DNA of 64,000 bases from Alligator mississippiensis. Taxonomy: Eukaryota > Chordata > Crocodylia > Alligatoridae. Location of the stretch: contig NC_081830.1 in the NCBI RefSeq assembly GCF_030867095.1, positions 33,401,832 to 33,465,831 on the forward strand, given 5' to 3'. The translations under genes and the position numbers were made by a program. Positions 1 through 13,300 of this stretch are shown piece by piece. Numbering within the stretch: position 1 is the first letter of the stretch; every line of letters starts with the position of its first letter. The notes under the pieces are model-generated. The model did no database searches, had not been told where the DNA came from, and was given only the letters and a program-made list of their open reading frames with translations.

Positions 1-1314
1 TGATGGGTGGCCCCTGCTCCAGGACCACAACTGCGTCAAACTTGCTCTGCTGTGGTTCTAGAGCCAAGATCATCAGTCAGCTGATTAGCAGTTCCAGCCC
101 CAAGACCACACCCGTTCACCAGGCACTGCTTTTTGCTTGCTGCTGCAGGGGGAAACTGGGACTGGCTCAATTGGGATTTCACCCCTTATCCCAACATGGC
201 ATAGCAGGAGGTGTGACTGTTAGGATCAGGGTACAGATCCAATTGTGCCATTATGTGAACACATGCTAGAGGCCTCAGTCTCTTCTCTACTTTATGTTCA
301 TTGTTTACCTGGTTCTCAATCTGGGTGTCACGTCTCTAAAATGTATAGCAGAGAGACTGCCAGCGAGAGACACAGCCCATCTTGAACTTTGTTTTTCACA
401 AAGTACATCAGACCCAGTGCTGCTACAAGCCCTTCCAATCTTTCAAAGAGTGGGAGCAACATACATAGATGTCATCACCTCTCCAAGACAGAAATTCTCT
501 CTGTGGAAAGTGGGAGATGCCCAAGTGCACACACTGTGATGGAAGATATGCAGGACAAATTAACAGTGTGTGTGATTCCTAACATGTCCAGTACCCACTT
601 GCCCAAAGTGGGAGGTGGGCATTTTTCTGCTGAAGGGAGTCATTCAATTTAGGCTGCAGCTCCAGGTAGGTGTACCAGAGTCACATAGCCCTTCTGGGAG
701 TTGTGGGTGATTCTCCCTTCAGGACTGCTTTCCCATGTATGTCTGAAAGGTCTGTGGGACTTTCTTCCAGCCCCCAAGCCAAAAGAGCTCAGCAATGACA
801 TTCTCTACCTCGGACAGAAAGCAGAAAAATTAACTGTGTTCTTGAGGAATCTCCACTTGCCTCCCTGCTTGGCATGCTTACACCAAAATGTGCTAAATTC
901 TATGCTGCTGTAAGCAGAAAGAGAAATCAAGAATTAAATGGCTAAGCCCCAAAAGCCAGGCAGGAAGCTTCACTCAGATCTAGCCAAGCTGAAGCCCAGC
1001 TACACTAGAAACAGAGTGATTAGGATACATTCAGATCCAGAGAACCTATGGGTCAGTGGCAGAAAGGTCCGTCTGCCTGCAAGTTTGGAGGCACAGCAAA
1101 TTTGTTAGCTAATGGAACTTGCTCCAGTACTTTCCCATTAAGGCTAAGAAGTCAAGGGGAGTAAAGGAGAAGGTTTAAATATGAATGTGGATAAGGAAGA
1201 TTGACAACCAGGCAGACAGAACAGAAATGTATGAAGGAACAGAAACCCTTCTGCTTGTGGGGAAAGCCAAACAGGGACTGACAGGGATTAAAGGAAAAAT
1301 CTTATTCTGTCTTG
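1..1314. other. UBE2G2 intron 3, no gene seen
   Basis: No exon or RNA gene recognised. The first 270 bp look like a degraded interspersed repeat of a kind I cannot name. The short open frames have no recognisable domain. Confidence 0.4.
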
Positions 1315-2391
1315 CTACAGTGGGAAATTGGCTGTGGGGTTGGACCCAGAGAGCACTAATAGATAGATCTGTGTTGATCTGGCGGAAAGTAGCCAGTGGG
1401 GTCCCCCAGGGTTCGGTACTTGGGGCTTTTCATCTTCATCAATGATATGGATGCAAGGGTGACAAGCACACTGGAAAAGTTCATCAATGCTACTAAATTG
1501 TGTCTTCAATTACACTAAATTGTGGGGAAGTGCAGCTATGCATCAGGGTAGGCTGATGATCCAGGCGGACCTAGACAGATTAGTTAGATGGGCGGACCAG
1601 AACCAGATACTGTTCAACACTGAAAATTGTAACGTGCTCCACCTGGGGAGGAGAAGTCCGCAACAAACTTACAGGCTCAGTGGTGCTACGCTAGCTAGCA
1701 CCACATCCAGAAGGGACCTGGGGGTCATTATTGATCATAAAATGAATACGAGCCACCAGTGTGATGCTAGTTAGCTGAGCAAACAATACGCTGGCATGAA
1801 TCAACCAATGCATCTCAAGCAAAACAAAGGAAGTCATTCTACCACTCTACTCAGCATTGATGAGGCCGCAGCTGGAGTACCGCATCTAGTTCTGGGCACT
1901 GCACTTCAACAAGGATGTGGAAAAACTTGAGCGAGTCCAGAGAAGAGCCACCCATACGATCAGAGGCCTAAAGAGCAAGCCATACGAGGAAAGGCTGACA
2001 GATATGGGACTGTTCAGCCTAGAAAAGAGAAGACTTTGAGGGTATCTGGTGGCAGCTTACAAGTATATCAGGGATGAGCATGAGGGGCTAGGCAAACAAC
2101 TATTCACCAGAGCGCCCCAGGGGAAAATCAGGAGCAATGGTCATAAACTCCTAGAAAGTTTTAGTCTGGATACAAGGAAAATCTTTTTCACGGTTCATGT
2201 GACCAGACTCTGGAATACACTCCTAGCAGGGGTGGTGTAGGCACCTACCCTTGAGATCTTCAAAGGGAGACTGGATACACACGTTGCTGGGGTTGTTTGA
2301 CCCCAGCAGTCTTTCCTGAGCACAGCAGAGGGGCTGAACCTGATGATCTCACAAGGTTCCTTCCAGCCCTAAACTTCTGTGAATCTGTGAT
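1315..2391 (+). mobile_element. CR1 LINE, 5'-truncated
   Basis: Starts inside the reverse transcriptase (GNWLWGWTQR..., [11 protein letters not shown]) and runs to the 3' end near 2391 (gttccttccagccct...ctgtgaatctgtga). The FADD active-site region is damaged and the frame is broken several times. Motifs recognised downstream are QNQILFNTENCNVLHLG and [13 protein letters not shown]. An old copy. Confidence 0.9.
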
Positions 2392-3099
2392 ACCAACACT
2401 GCAAATGAAGGGGGTTTTTCTTCTACCTTCCACTGGTTGCAGCCAGAGATCAGGCACCAAATGAGAAGAACCACAACTCTGAGACAACTCCTGTGTTTGT
2501 TCCTAACCAAAACAAAGACACTAACTTCAAAGGCAACTTAGCTGATGTCACTTATAACTTGTTGTCTTCTCAACTCATTTCCCACAAACCTACACCCTCC
2601 TCTACGTTTTTACACACTTGCAAAGGTATCACCTTACCCCAGCTATTTACTCCCAAATTTGATCCACTGAGTCCAAACATAAGGGAATTCAAGTGACCAC
2701 CCAATTGTCAAATACAAATTGTTGTTCTGGAGTCTAGGATGAAGCTAAACACTAAAAATTAATAGTCATAGTTTAACTCCTCAAAAAACTATGAGGTCCC
2801 AGGCACATCTCTCTTTTGGAGGGGAGGGGAGGGGAGGGGAGGGGAGGGAGGCGGTCACTATTCAGCTTAAGGCCAGGTCCCCAACTCTGACTAGTGAATA
2901 GTTTAGAAACAAAATGGTGGGCCAGCATTATGAGCATCAAAGCTAGCAAGGCTCTCAAAGAAGATGCTTTTGCAGTTTCCTAAAGAAAGCTGGAGTTTGG
3001 ATCACCTGTATCTGCTACAGCCAGATCCCCATCACAGACTTATACGTGCACAGCACCAATCCAAGAAACCTAGGCAGAATGCTGGAAAAGGAGGATTTA
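2392..3099. other. intronic spacer with (GGGGA)n
   Basis: No gene seen. A G-rich (GGGGA)n simple repeat spans about 2817-2850. The rest is unrecognised. Confidence 0.45.
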
Positions 3100-3661
3100 A
3101 AAATCTCACACCCCAGGGAAGTGATTATTCCCCTCTATTTGGCATTGGTAAGGCTACATCTGGAGTCCTGTGTCCAGTTTTGGGCCCCTCGTTACAGAAA
3201 GGATGTGAACAAATTGGAGACAGTCCAATGGAGGGCAACAAAAATGGTTCAAGGGCTGGAGCATGTGACTTGTGAGGAGAGACTGAGGAAACTGGGCTTA
3301 TTTAGTCTAGAGAAAAGGCAGCTGAGGGGGATTTAATAGCAGCCTTCAACTACCTGAAGGGTGGTTCATAAAAGCATGGAGCTGGACTATTCTCAGAGGT
3401 GGCAGATGACTGAACAAGGAGCAATGGGCTCAAGGGAAGTTTAGGTTAGATAATAGGAAAAACTCTCATTAGAAGGGTAGTAAAGCACTGGAACAGGTTA
3501 CCCAGAGAGGTTAGGAAAGCTCCATCTTTGGAGGTTTTTAGACCCGGCTAGACAAAGCCTTGGCTGGCATGAACTAGTTGGGGCTGGTTCTGCTCTGAGC
3601 AGGGGTTAGACTAGATGTGGCCTCCTGAGGTCCCTTCCAACCCTCATTTTCCATGACTCTA
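3100..3661 (+). mobile_element. CR1 LINE 3' fragment (second subfamily)
   Basis: Covers the end of the reverse transcriptase ([45 protein letters not shown]) and the 3' end 'gacctcctgaggtcccttccaaccct' type (here tggcctcctgag...). It belongs to the group whose tail ends in 'tttc(t/c)atga', unlike the 1315-2391 copy. Truncated at the 5' end and frame-broken. Confidence 0.88.
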
Positions 3662-4779
3662 AAAGGGAGGGGAGGGGGAAAAGACAAGGGAATGAAATCC
3701 ACCATGCAGGTGTCTGGTAAAATAACAGGGGAAGCATATTGATGAGAGGACAGTTAATTCTATAATAATTGTTTTGCGTCCATTTGTAAATGGTTGTTTT
3801 TTCATTTGTGAAAGAAGCTGGAAAGAGACCAAAAGCTACAATCTCATCCTGGGAAGGGGAATTCCACACTCAAAGAAGACTTGCTCTCAACAACAGGCCT
3901 AGGTCTAAACAGAGATCTAATTAATTTCTAGACAGATTTTGGAAAAATTGGCTTCAATTTGTCCTGTTTACCGTTTTAAAACAAAACAACCTTTAGGCTA
4001 ATAAAGTGTAAACACGGAGTGTTTTTGTATCATTTGGAGTTAAACTGTTCCTGTAACAACAGATGCTTTCACAGCATTCTGCTTTTGAAGTTCACAAGCC
4101 CGAATCCTATAACTAAATAGGGCAAATGTACCTGTCCCTGAAACTTTAAACTTGTGATCCTGCACAACATGCTAAAGCAGCTTGGACCCCACATGGTGCC
4201 AAAGTCTGTTCCAGTATTTTGATGACATTCCTTGACGTTTGGAGACTTATCGACATACTACATGGACAACTGGGGCCTTTGCTGCATGATCTAAGTTGCA
4301 GAAATCTGTTTATTCGACTGCTTTCAGATAGCAAAGAAATGCCTTCAGCAAGGTGTTTTTAAAAATGAGTTGTTTCTTAAAGACAATAATCAGATTTTTT
4401 TATTTAATTATACTTTTAATTTTTTGTTAAGATGCTCTTAAAAAAATAAACCTATATAAAGATTGTTTTAATTTAAGATAGGTTAAAGCTCAAAGATATC
4501 ATCGTGGAATAGGAATTGTAACTTCTAATTATATACCATTTGAGATAATATATTCATGTAACCTTTTTAGAAAAGTTTTATAAATGTCAGAACTGGCCAT
4601 GGACTACATTAGGGACCCAATCTTATGGGGTTCCCAGAGGTTCCTCTATAGATTAGTAAAGATTAAAGAAGTTTCAGTTCTCAAACTATGGATTTGTGTC
4701 TCCAGAGATAACAGCCTTAACAGCAGTATATGGAGATGAGAGATAACAGACCTGAATGCCTACCCATCAGCCCTCTTGT
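3662..4779. other. AT-rich intronic stretch, no gene seen
   Basis: AT-rich, no domain in any frame. It may be the inner part of the interspersed element whose end is at 4780-4975, but I cannot prove it. Confidence 0.35.
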
Positions 4780-4975
4780 CTCTCTGCAAGTTTGTATACA
4801 CAGTCAGGCCCTTACCTCTCTGTAAAAGTGCAAGGTTTCAAGAAGTTAAATTAATAGAGGATATCAATCAACAAGAATGCACTTTCTGTAAAAAACAATG
4901 ATTAAATCGAGGCTTCCTGGCCAGCCATTTAAATCATGATTTAACCGGATTTGATTTAAATCAAATCCACCCTGA
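4780..4975. repeat. end of an interspersed element with a perfect palindrome
   Basis: Ends in a 'ttaaatcaaatccaccctg'-type terminus that I associate with reptile DNA-transposon-like repeats. A perfect 22-bp palindrome lies at 4947-4968, centred on TTTAAA. The opposite terminus was not found, so family and length are unknown. Confidence 0.5.
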
Positions 4976-6043
4976 TCTTTAGTCTCAATGAACAATTCCC
5001 ACACCCACCTCCCCCTTCTCAAGGTTATTTTGACCTGCTGGAGCTTTTATATAGGGACCACATTTGAGTTTAAGATTTTTAACCACTCTTTTTTTAATAT
5101 AAGTACACACAGACACAGTCATACACACATCTCTACAATTAAAAGGTATTTGAGATTAGTCTAAATAAAAAAAATATCCTTATCTTTACTATTTTCCCAT
5201 TATACTGCATATATCCCTTTGGTACTTCATCTGCTTGGATGTGAGACCATACTTGTTATTTCATTCCAGTATAATTTCTTTAGGTACTTGAATCTCATGC
5301 AGTGTTAAAACAGTACCACAACCTTGGGTTGCACACAATGAAGAGGTTTACATGCAAATATAAGTTTGCTCTGTCTAGCCATTAAAATTTTCTAATTAAT
5401 AAAAGTTTATCTTTGTAAAAAAGAAAAATCAACCAAGATGAGGACTAAGCTAAAGGAACCTCTCTGATTATTACATTTTACCTTCCAGATCTAGCAGGTG
5501 TTAAACTGCAATTTTATCAGGGCACACCAAATAAAAACAAATAAGACAGTAATAATATTTAATTTGCACTAGCAAAGACCACAATAAACACACCTGAAAG
5601 CCTACGCTGAAGGGGATTTCATTTTCTATGTCAGCAGGAATCCCTTTGGTTATTTACATCTGCTTTATGATAACAAATGCTTTTATATTTAGACATACAC
5701 ATTCAAATGTCTTCAGCATGTGTTCTCAGGGCAAGCTCTATTCAACGGCAAGGCACTCCTGTGTAGAAAAAGAAACTCCAAGCTATCAGTACTTCTCTAC
5801 TACAAGGAATGTTTTGAGCCCTAAGAGATTTCAACACTCAACCAAATTGAGACACTATTTATAAATTACTTCCGACTGGGAGGTCCATTCTAACAACTAC
5901 CGAGATACTACTTTTGATAACACTGACAACCACATCCTAATGTAAGGCAAGGTATAAGACATCACACCCAGCATCTTGGGGTTTGGATGTCTACAAGGTA
6001 GATATTGATATCTGTCATTTGGCATATCAATCTAGGTACCAAA
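4976..6043. other. AT-rich intronic stretch, no gene seen
   Basis: No exon, RNA gene or clear repeat recognised. A 78-aa open frame at 5628-5864 has no known domain. Confidence 0.4.
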
Positions 6044-7922
6044 TAGGGGTACACCGATAGAGATTTTCTTGGCTGATACCGATAGCCGATTATTCACCAG
6101 GCATATTTTTTGTATATAGAAGTGAAGATACAAAACTTCTTGAGGAAGGTAGAACAGTAGTCAATAGCTGCAATTTGTAAATGTTGTCAGTTTTAAAGTA
6201 CGGGTGACTGTACTATCTAGACCTGATATCATTGACTCCAAGATGAACATGGGCCGACAACGTGAGGTCACGGTCGGCAGGGCTAACCAGACCCTGTCGT
6301 GCATCCACAGGTGCATCTCGAGTAGGGCCAAGGAGGTGATCCACCCCCTCTACGCAACACTGGTCAGGCCGCAGCTGGAGTACTGTGTCCAGTTCTGTGC
6401 ACCCCACTTCAAGAGGGATGTGGACAACACTGAGAGGGTCCAGAGGAGGGCCACCCGCATGATCCGGGGACAGCAGGGCAGACCCTACAATGAGAGACTA
6501 CAGGACCTGAACCTGTTCAGCCTTCACAAGAGAAGGCTGAGAGGGGACCTTGTGACCACCTATAAACTCACTAGGGGGGGGACAGAAGGGTTTGGGGGAG
6601 ACCTTGTTTCCCCTAGCGCCCCCCAGGATAACAAGGAATAACGGCCACAAATTGTTGGAGAGTAGGCTTATATTAGACATCCGTAAGAACTACTTCACAG
6701 TCAGGGCGGCTAGGATCTGGAACCAACTTCCAAGGGAAGTGGTGCTGGCTCCTACGCTGGGGGTCTTTAAGAAGCAGCTCGATGCCTACCTGGCTGGGGT
6801 CACTTGAGCCCAGTTTCCCTCCTGCCCAGGCAGGGGGTCGGACTTGAAGATCTACAAGGTCCCTTCCAACCCTACTTCTATGATTCTATGATATTGGGCA
6901 ATACCGATCTGGTAACTGATTTACAAGAGCAGAGCCACGCAGCAGGGAGAGCAGCACCCTGCAGGTAAGTGAGCAGAGAGGAAGGGGCATGGGGGGGCCA
7001 GAGATTGACAGCCCCATGGTGAGGGAGGGAGTGGGGCAGGGACAGAGGCTGGAGCTGGGGGTGTTACCCAGCCAGGGTGGTGAATGGGACCCTAGGGCTG
7101 GGACAGGGAGCAGATTGGAGCCATGGCTGTTCATCCAGGGGATCAGTGTCCTGAGCTTTAGTTTAGTTTAGCTCAGTGAATGAGCTTTAGTTCAAGTGTC
7201 CCCACCGCCATTTTTAAGCTCGGGGACACGTTTAGAAGTGGAGCCAAGCAGGGCGAGGGCAGATGCAGACTGCTTGCTGTGGGCTCAGAGCTCTCTGCCC
7301 TGAGAGTCGCATGGTAGCCCCACCACATCCCCTGCTCGCCCAGCAGCAGGAGGCACAATTCACTACCCCTGCTGCCACTGGGTGGGCAGGGGGTATGCCG
7401 TCAGCACGCAGCTCCTGAGGCAAAAGGCAGCAGGGCAGACAGCCCTGAGCCCACAACAGGCAGCCTGCCTCTGCCCCATGCACAAATCTGGGGAGGGGGG
7501 AGCACATGCCCCCCCATGCCTTTCCCAGAGGTGCACAAAGCAGCAGGGAGCTCTTCCCTCCCCACTTGCCCCCTGGACAAGCTGCCCGTGGCTCTGTCCT
7601 GCTCCCTGCCTCAGCCCCAGGGTCAAATTCACTGCCCTGGCTGGGCAGTGCCCCCAGCTCCAGCCCCTACCCTACTCCCTCCCTCACCGTGGGGGCCTCA
7701 ATCTGCCTTCCCCTCCACAGACTTACCTGCAGGGTGCTGCTCTCCACATTGCCCAGCTGCACTTCTGGCCATGTGCATGCCATGGTCTGGGGGCCCCAAC
7801 CAGATGGCATATTATATTTATTAATGCGTTATCAACTACACCAGCCCAAAAAAGCCAATAATGTTAATTTTCCTTTTATTGGTGTCGAGCCAATATGACA
7901 TTGATACATTGGTGCACCTCTA
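6044..7922. mobile_element. hAT-type fold-back DNA transposon holding a CR1
   Basis: Left terminus TAGGGGTACACCGATAG and right terminus (reverse complement) TAGAGGTGCACCAATG match at 13 of 16 positions. The flanking 8 bp, gtaccaaa (6036-6043) and gtatctaa (7923-7930), match at 6 of 8, as expected for a hAT target duplication. The inner part folds back: about 6940-7110 is the imperfect reverse complement of about 7600-7750 (for example ccctgcaggtaag against cttacctgcaggg). No transposase was seen, so it is non-autonomous. A CR1 inserted at 6229-6893. Confidence 0.8.
6229..6893 (+). mobile_element. CR1 LINE 3' fragment nested in the hAT element
   Basis: The last part of the reverse transcriptase is open for 145 codons (6204-6641): [58 protein letters not shown]. 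It ends in cttctatgattctatga at about 6890. A possible short duplication, 'gatat', flanks it. Younger than the element it interrupts. Confidence 0.88.
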
Positions 7923-10312
7923 GTATCTAATCCTACTTTTGGAAGTGGAGACCATTCACAAGTCCCATTTTGAATAATAAATATTCATCCCAGGCCAAAA
8001 TCCCATTAACATAAAGGGTCGTATCATTTTAAACCAACAATCTCCTATTCAGAAAAATCAGCGTTACCCAATCGATTTTATGAGAGGAAGACCTCAAATA
8101 TTCCAGTTATTAATACAGGTGAGGAAATGCTTCCATCTGTGGTAACAAACAGGTGTGTGCATCTCATGTATCACTTCTTTCAATATTTATGGAAGATAAT
8201 GATTGTGATATAGTTGATATTGAAGTTTAGCTCCAGGTATAGTGCTTAGCCAAAGCCACCACCTTATTTTTTTTCTCTTATAACTACTGCTAGTCACTAA
8301 TGAAAAGCAGTACTGGCAATTTGCAATTTGACTGTTTAAAGACATTTGTGAAAATCTGTTCAGCTCTAAAGTAAGATTTACTAGCAAGACCAGAATGTGC
8401 AACCCTGTCATGTATGACAGTGGGGGACTTTTGCAAATACTGAACACAAGTAAGTTTCTGCTGCTGATTGACAGCAAATGTTATATGTTCCTAAACGGCC
8501 TCCAACAACCCTGGAAGAGGTTATAACTTCTCTTTCAAAGCATGAGAGACTTTTGAAAGGGAAAGTCTGCATGATCATGTAACAAATACAAAATGATGTT
8601 CTCCAAACAAAAAATGAATTTTAGACAAGACCCTGACCCTCCAAATGGGGGGATGCATGTGGGGGAATGTCATCTGTTGCCCTCCCTCCTCTCTTACCAG
8701 AGCTGTGAGAGTGCAGTAGCATCAACTAGGGGGTCAACAATATATGGCCCAGGCCCAGCACAGATCCCCGCCAGCTAGGAGCTGCACATGTGCCAGGGAT
8801 GGGAAGCAGCTGGCTGAGAGAAGGAGCAGCTCCTAGTTTCCTCGTCCCAGTGCAGGCACAGGAAAAACCCTTCACTGATGACATCCCACTGAGACCACCT
8901 GGCCCTGTGTCAGCCAAGCTGTTCCAGCCCACAACTTCTTAAAGGCCGCCAGCCCTTGAAGTACAAGAAAGAATGTCACCCAGCTACCACCAAGGAAGGT
9001 TACCAAGTCACTAGGCTCCATTTAGAGGGAGCTGTCAACAGAAGTTTCTTAAGCAGGGACTTCCTTTGATGTGATGTAACCTGTCAGTTTCCTGCTACAA
9101 TCCTTTGAACACTAAGCCAAGGCCATAATTTCTGCAAGTTCTCCAGCAAAAGTCAGAAGCTATTGCAGGCATATAACACTCACTGTGGAGATTACGTGAC
9201 AAGCAGTTTAACAGCAAGAAGGTTGCACCCTTTCCTTTCAGATGTAGGCCAGCTATAATAAGCTATAGCTGTCCACTCCAGACTAGAATACTTGCAGGGC
9301 ATTATGCACAGAAGTACATCTGCAAGCTGTCGCAAATGGGACAGCCTGCTTATACAGCACCTTTCCATAGGGAACACCTGTGTCACTTGATCTGTGCCGA
9401 CTGCCAGCTGATTTCTAGGTGAAATGCAAGATGTTAATTATATCACACCAAACCCTATATTATCTGAGCTCCCTCCAGAAATCTAAGATGACATTTGTGA
9501 TCTTGGTAGACGATGCCTAGGAATTCTGTAAACTCTCCAGCAATAAACACTGAAAACTAGATCCTATTTCATCTATTAGGTGCTTAAATGGATGTAGGTA
9601 TTTTATTGAGGTACTATTCCAGTCTGTTCAAGTCCCAGAAAAATCCATTAATACATCTACTTCTGTAACACGCTATCATTGTAGCCTTATACTAAGTCAC
9701 AAAAAAACCTGAGATGGAGGAGAACTCGTTCACCTTTTGCATTATCATTTCTTCAGGGACTTTACCTGGGTGGAATAGGATTGTACTGAGAATCTACTAG
9801 GTTGAACTGGATCTGGACCTAAGCTTGCGAAATCTTACTAGCATCTTGGTTAAGAGCTAGAGAATTTAAAAAGAAAATTTATGCTGGAGGCCAAAATAAA
9901 CCTAATTTACACTGCTCATTCTGTTCTACTTGCTACTTCTGAATTGCCTCTTTGCTGTACAATTTAGAAACTTTTCCCACCAGTTTATACAGTTGATGAA
10001 TCAGGCAACTCATCTTGTGGCTTATGTATATGTTAAAAGTCATGGTTCTACCTGCAATCTCTAGGGAGCCTCGTATGTTATACTTGGCATATTATTTCTT
10101 GTGGCTCTGCTAAGATAGTCAGCACTATATTTTTCAGTCACTTCAGTAACACGTCCACCAACACAGAAAACATTCAAAAGGAGATTGCAGCCTGATGGTA
10201 TCCCCTCTGAACACGACCCGAGTTTTCTTGCACAAAAAATGATAGTCTACATCAACACACTCCATTATGACAAGCTAGTCAAATAAAATGTAGATTCAAA
10301 GTATTGACTCAC
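7923..10312. other. UBE2G2 intron 3, proximal part
   Basis: No exon seen apart from those listed. A GC-rich block at about 8725-8960 opening 'gggggtcaacaatatatggccc' resembles a hAT end, but I found no partner terminus. The rest looks like unique intron. Confidence 0.4.
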
Positions 10313-10358
10313 ATGATTAAGGCTTCCCATTCAAAGAAATTCTCTTCATTCATAGGCC
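10313..10358 (-). CDS. UBE2G2: UBE2G2 exon 3 (46 bp)
   Basis: Encodes (G)PMNEENFFEWEALI plus AT of the next Met codon. The acceptor is ttaaaacag and the donor gtgagt at 10307-10312. The next residues of the family (GPEDTCFEFG) are not found between here and position 1 on the minus strand. Confidence 0.95.
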
Positions 10359-13300
10359 CTGTTTTAAAAGAAAGGAACAGTACTGCTTTACTAAGAACAG
10401 GAACGGGCACATACCTATAATATATTAAATCTATTTAACTTCTTACCTGCTACTATCCCTTCCGGTGGATTCAGGGTCAACTCTGTAAAATTCAAAATGA
10501 GAAAAGACTGTTATGGACACACATGAATCTCTTTATATTACTGAAAATTCCAAGAGGAAGATGTTTAACCTTTCAACTGGATTACTATTCCTTAGCATGC
10601 CATTTCTTGACAATAAAAGAACAGCTAGACATCAGGGAAAGTTTGGGAACAGTCTAGTTCCTCCTATCATATGCTACTCTCCCTACCAAGACTTCCCAAA
10701 CAGAAGGACCAATATATTACACCTTTCCATAAACAATACAAGAAATGAATTGCTAGCCAACCTAGCTTTAAATCTTAAACCTACCAAGGACAAGTTTTCT
10801 AGATTACAACAATCTGAATTTTAGGAGGAAAAACCAACTGTTCCACAAACCCAAATGTGCACTTTTCTTTCTAAAGGTGGAATGTCCTGAATTCGCATGG
10901 AGAGTGAATGAAATCCAAACAAGAAGAGAATCCTACTTCTATAGCCTCACCACCAAGGCAAAGGATGTGTTTACACCAGTTTAAGTGACATCAATGTTAT
11001 ACACTTAAAGTAGAACACCACCAGAATCCAGAGCAGACAAACATGCCGCTATGCAGGGGTAACTGTACACAAAAGCAGGCACTGTTATAATACTACTGGG
11101 GGGAGGAGCAGGTACCTGTGTGTTTGCAACAAGTAAAAAGCTACTCCGGGATAAGCTGCAGACACATGACCACTATATCTGCATTACTTACACCAGTGCA
11201 GTTTTACCCTCAATTTTCTATGCGATAATTCTACACCAGATTCAAGTTATACTGGACGAGGGCTGTATTTTATCTGTCCACCTGCATGAAACAGCATAAA
11301 GCAACGTGTGTCTAGGGCAGGGGTCGGCAACACCCGGCACGCATGCCAAGCATGGCACAGAAGGCCATTTTGCTTGGCACACCACAGCCAGCCCCAGCTC
11401 TGGGTAGCTGCTACTAGCAACAGAGCCCAGGCTGCTCCCAGCAGGGCTTGCAGTGTCCTAGCTGCCTGCTGGGAACAGCCTGGGCTCCTGGCTGGCAGCA
11501 GCACCTCAGAGCCAGGGCCGGATGCAGCCGGAAGGCTCCAAACAGCTGAGCAGGGGGTGAGGGAGGGGCCTGAGGCAGCGCAGCCCCAGTCTCTCCCCTG
11601 CTCCTGGCACAGCCCTGGGCTCTGGGCAGCTGCAGCAAGCAAGCAAGCAGCAGGCAGGCTGCAAACAGCTGTACCGGGCTCCATAGCTCCGGCATCAGCT
11701 CCATGCTGGCGGCGACTGCATGGGCACCTCGGAGCAGACAGCAGGGCAGCGCAGCCTGCCCTGAGGTGCCTGTGCAGTTGCCGCCAGCACGAAGCTGACG
11801 CTAGAGCTGTGGAGCCCGGCACAGCTGTTTGCAGCCTGCCCACTGCAGCTGCCCAGAGCCCAGGCTGGCTACAAACAGCTGCGCTGGGCTCTGAAAGCCT
11901 GCCATTACTTCTGTGCCAGGAGCAGGGGAAGAGACCAGGGCTGCACTGCCTCAGGCCCCTCCCTCACTGCCCACTCCGGCACGCAGGTGCAAGTGCCAGT
12001 GCGGAGCTGATGCCAGAGCCCAGCACAGCTGTTTGGAGCCTCCTGGCTGCAGCCAGCCCTGGCTCTGGGGAGCTGCTGCCAGCTGGGAGCCCGGGCTGCT
12101 CCTAGCAGGTAGCTGGGATGCTGCAAGCCCTGCTGAGAGCACCCCGGGCTCCGGCAGCTACCCAGAGCCAGGGTAGCTGCTAACAGCCACAGAGCCCAGG
12201 CTGGGGGGCAAGGGCTGGGAGGCACAGGACAAGGGGCACGGGGTGGCGGACAAGTAGGGCATCCTGCCGTGTACCCCTTGCCCTCATTTTGTTTTTCTTC
12301 CATGCCAGCACTCCGGCACCTTCCAAGGTAGGCATTGTGGTGTTTTTCAGTACTCCGGCCAAAAAACGTTGCCTGCCCCTGATCTAGGTTGTCACTGGAC
12401 TAATTCAGAATGGATGGCATCTATATTGCTGACATGAACCAGAAGTAGAAAGAAAAGAAGCAAGAAGAGCCGATGGGAATAAATGCCTTCAGGGCTTGAT
12501 ATACCCCCTCGCTGAACACAAATGACCCAGTTTATGGCTTGGAAAACAAGGTGGGGAGGCAGGGAGATGACCACAGAACAGGCTGAAGCAGCTTGCTAGT
12601 TAAGGCATCTTTGTGGGCTAAGGACAGCCACAGCCTGGCTAAAACAAACCTTTACTTCATCGATATGTGTTTCATTTGTAGCTTCATACTGTTCCCAGTT
12701 CACCGAGTTACAGTAGACTTAAATACCTGAGCATCTCATTTCAGACACTGGTATGAAATGGAGTTCTGTGCCCCAGGCTGCTCATACCCTGCTGGAGTAA
12801 AAACTAGAACGGCTGAAAGGAGCTAGCTCTTTAGCTAAATGAAGATCAGAATAGAAGCCTGTCACAGAAGTCTCCTGATAAAATTTTAGGAATAGATTTA
12901 AACTTAGGCTTATGAATGATTTTAACCCTCTGGAGAACTAGGAACAGGCAGTTACAGACAGGACTTCTAGTTTTCCACCTCTGAGTAGAAAAGATCCCTA
13001 TAACAGACTTCCTTACAAGGGGAGTATTTAGGTGGGGAGGAGGGATATGAAAGAAGAAAAAAAGACAAGCAAGAGAGTTCAAGGAGTTATCGCTCTGCCT
13101 CACCAAGAGTGTTTGATGTCAAGACAGTGCATAATGTCAGTAATCGAGGCTGTAGTATGTATGGCCTGTGAAAACATGGTGCCTTTAAGTCAAGAGGGGG
13201 AATACTTGTGTTATTTCCCATAACTGTAAGCACACTTCTAAACTGGCATTTCTGCTACCAAAATGGCAGAGGAATGTTCAGATGCCAGACTTCGAGCTGA

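Noticed and set aside
1-10312. Search for UBE2G2 exons 4-6, including the HPN motif and catalytic cysteine
   Set aside because: No minus-strand match found in this interval, so they are presumed to lie outside the window.
11247-12105. Open frames of 198 and 265 aa
   Set aside because: They sit inside a GC-rich fold-back element and have low-complexity composition on both strands.
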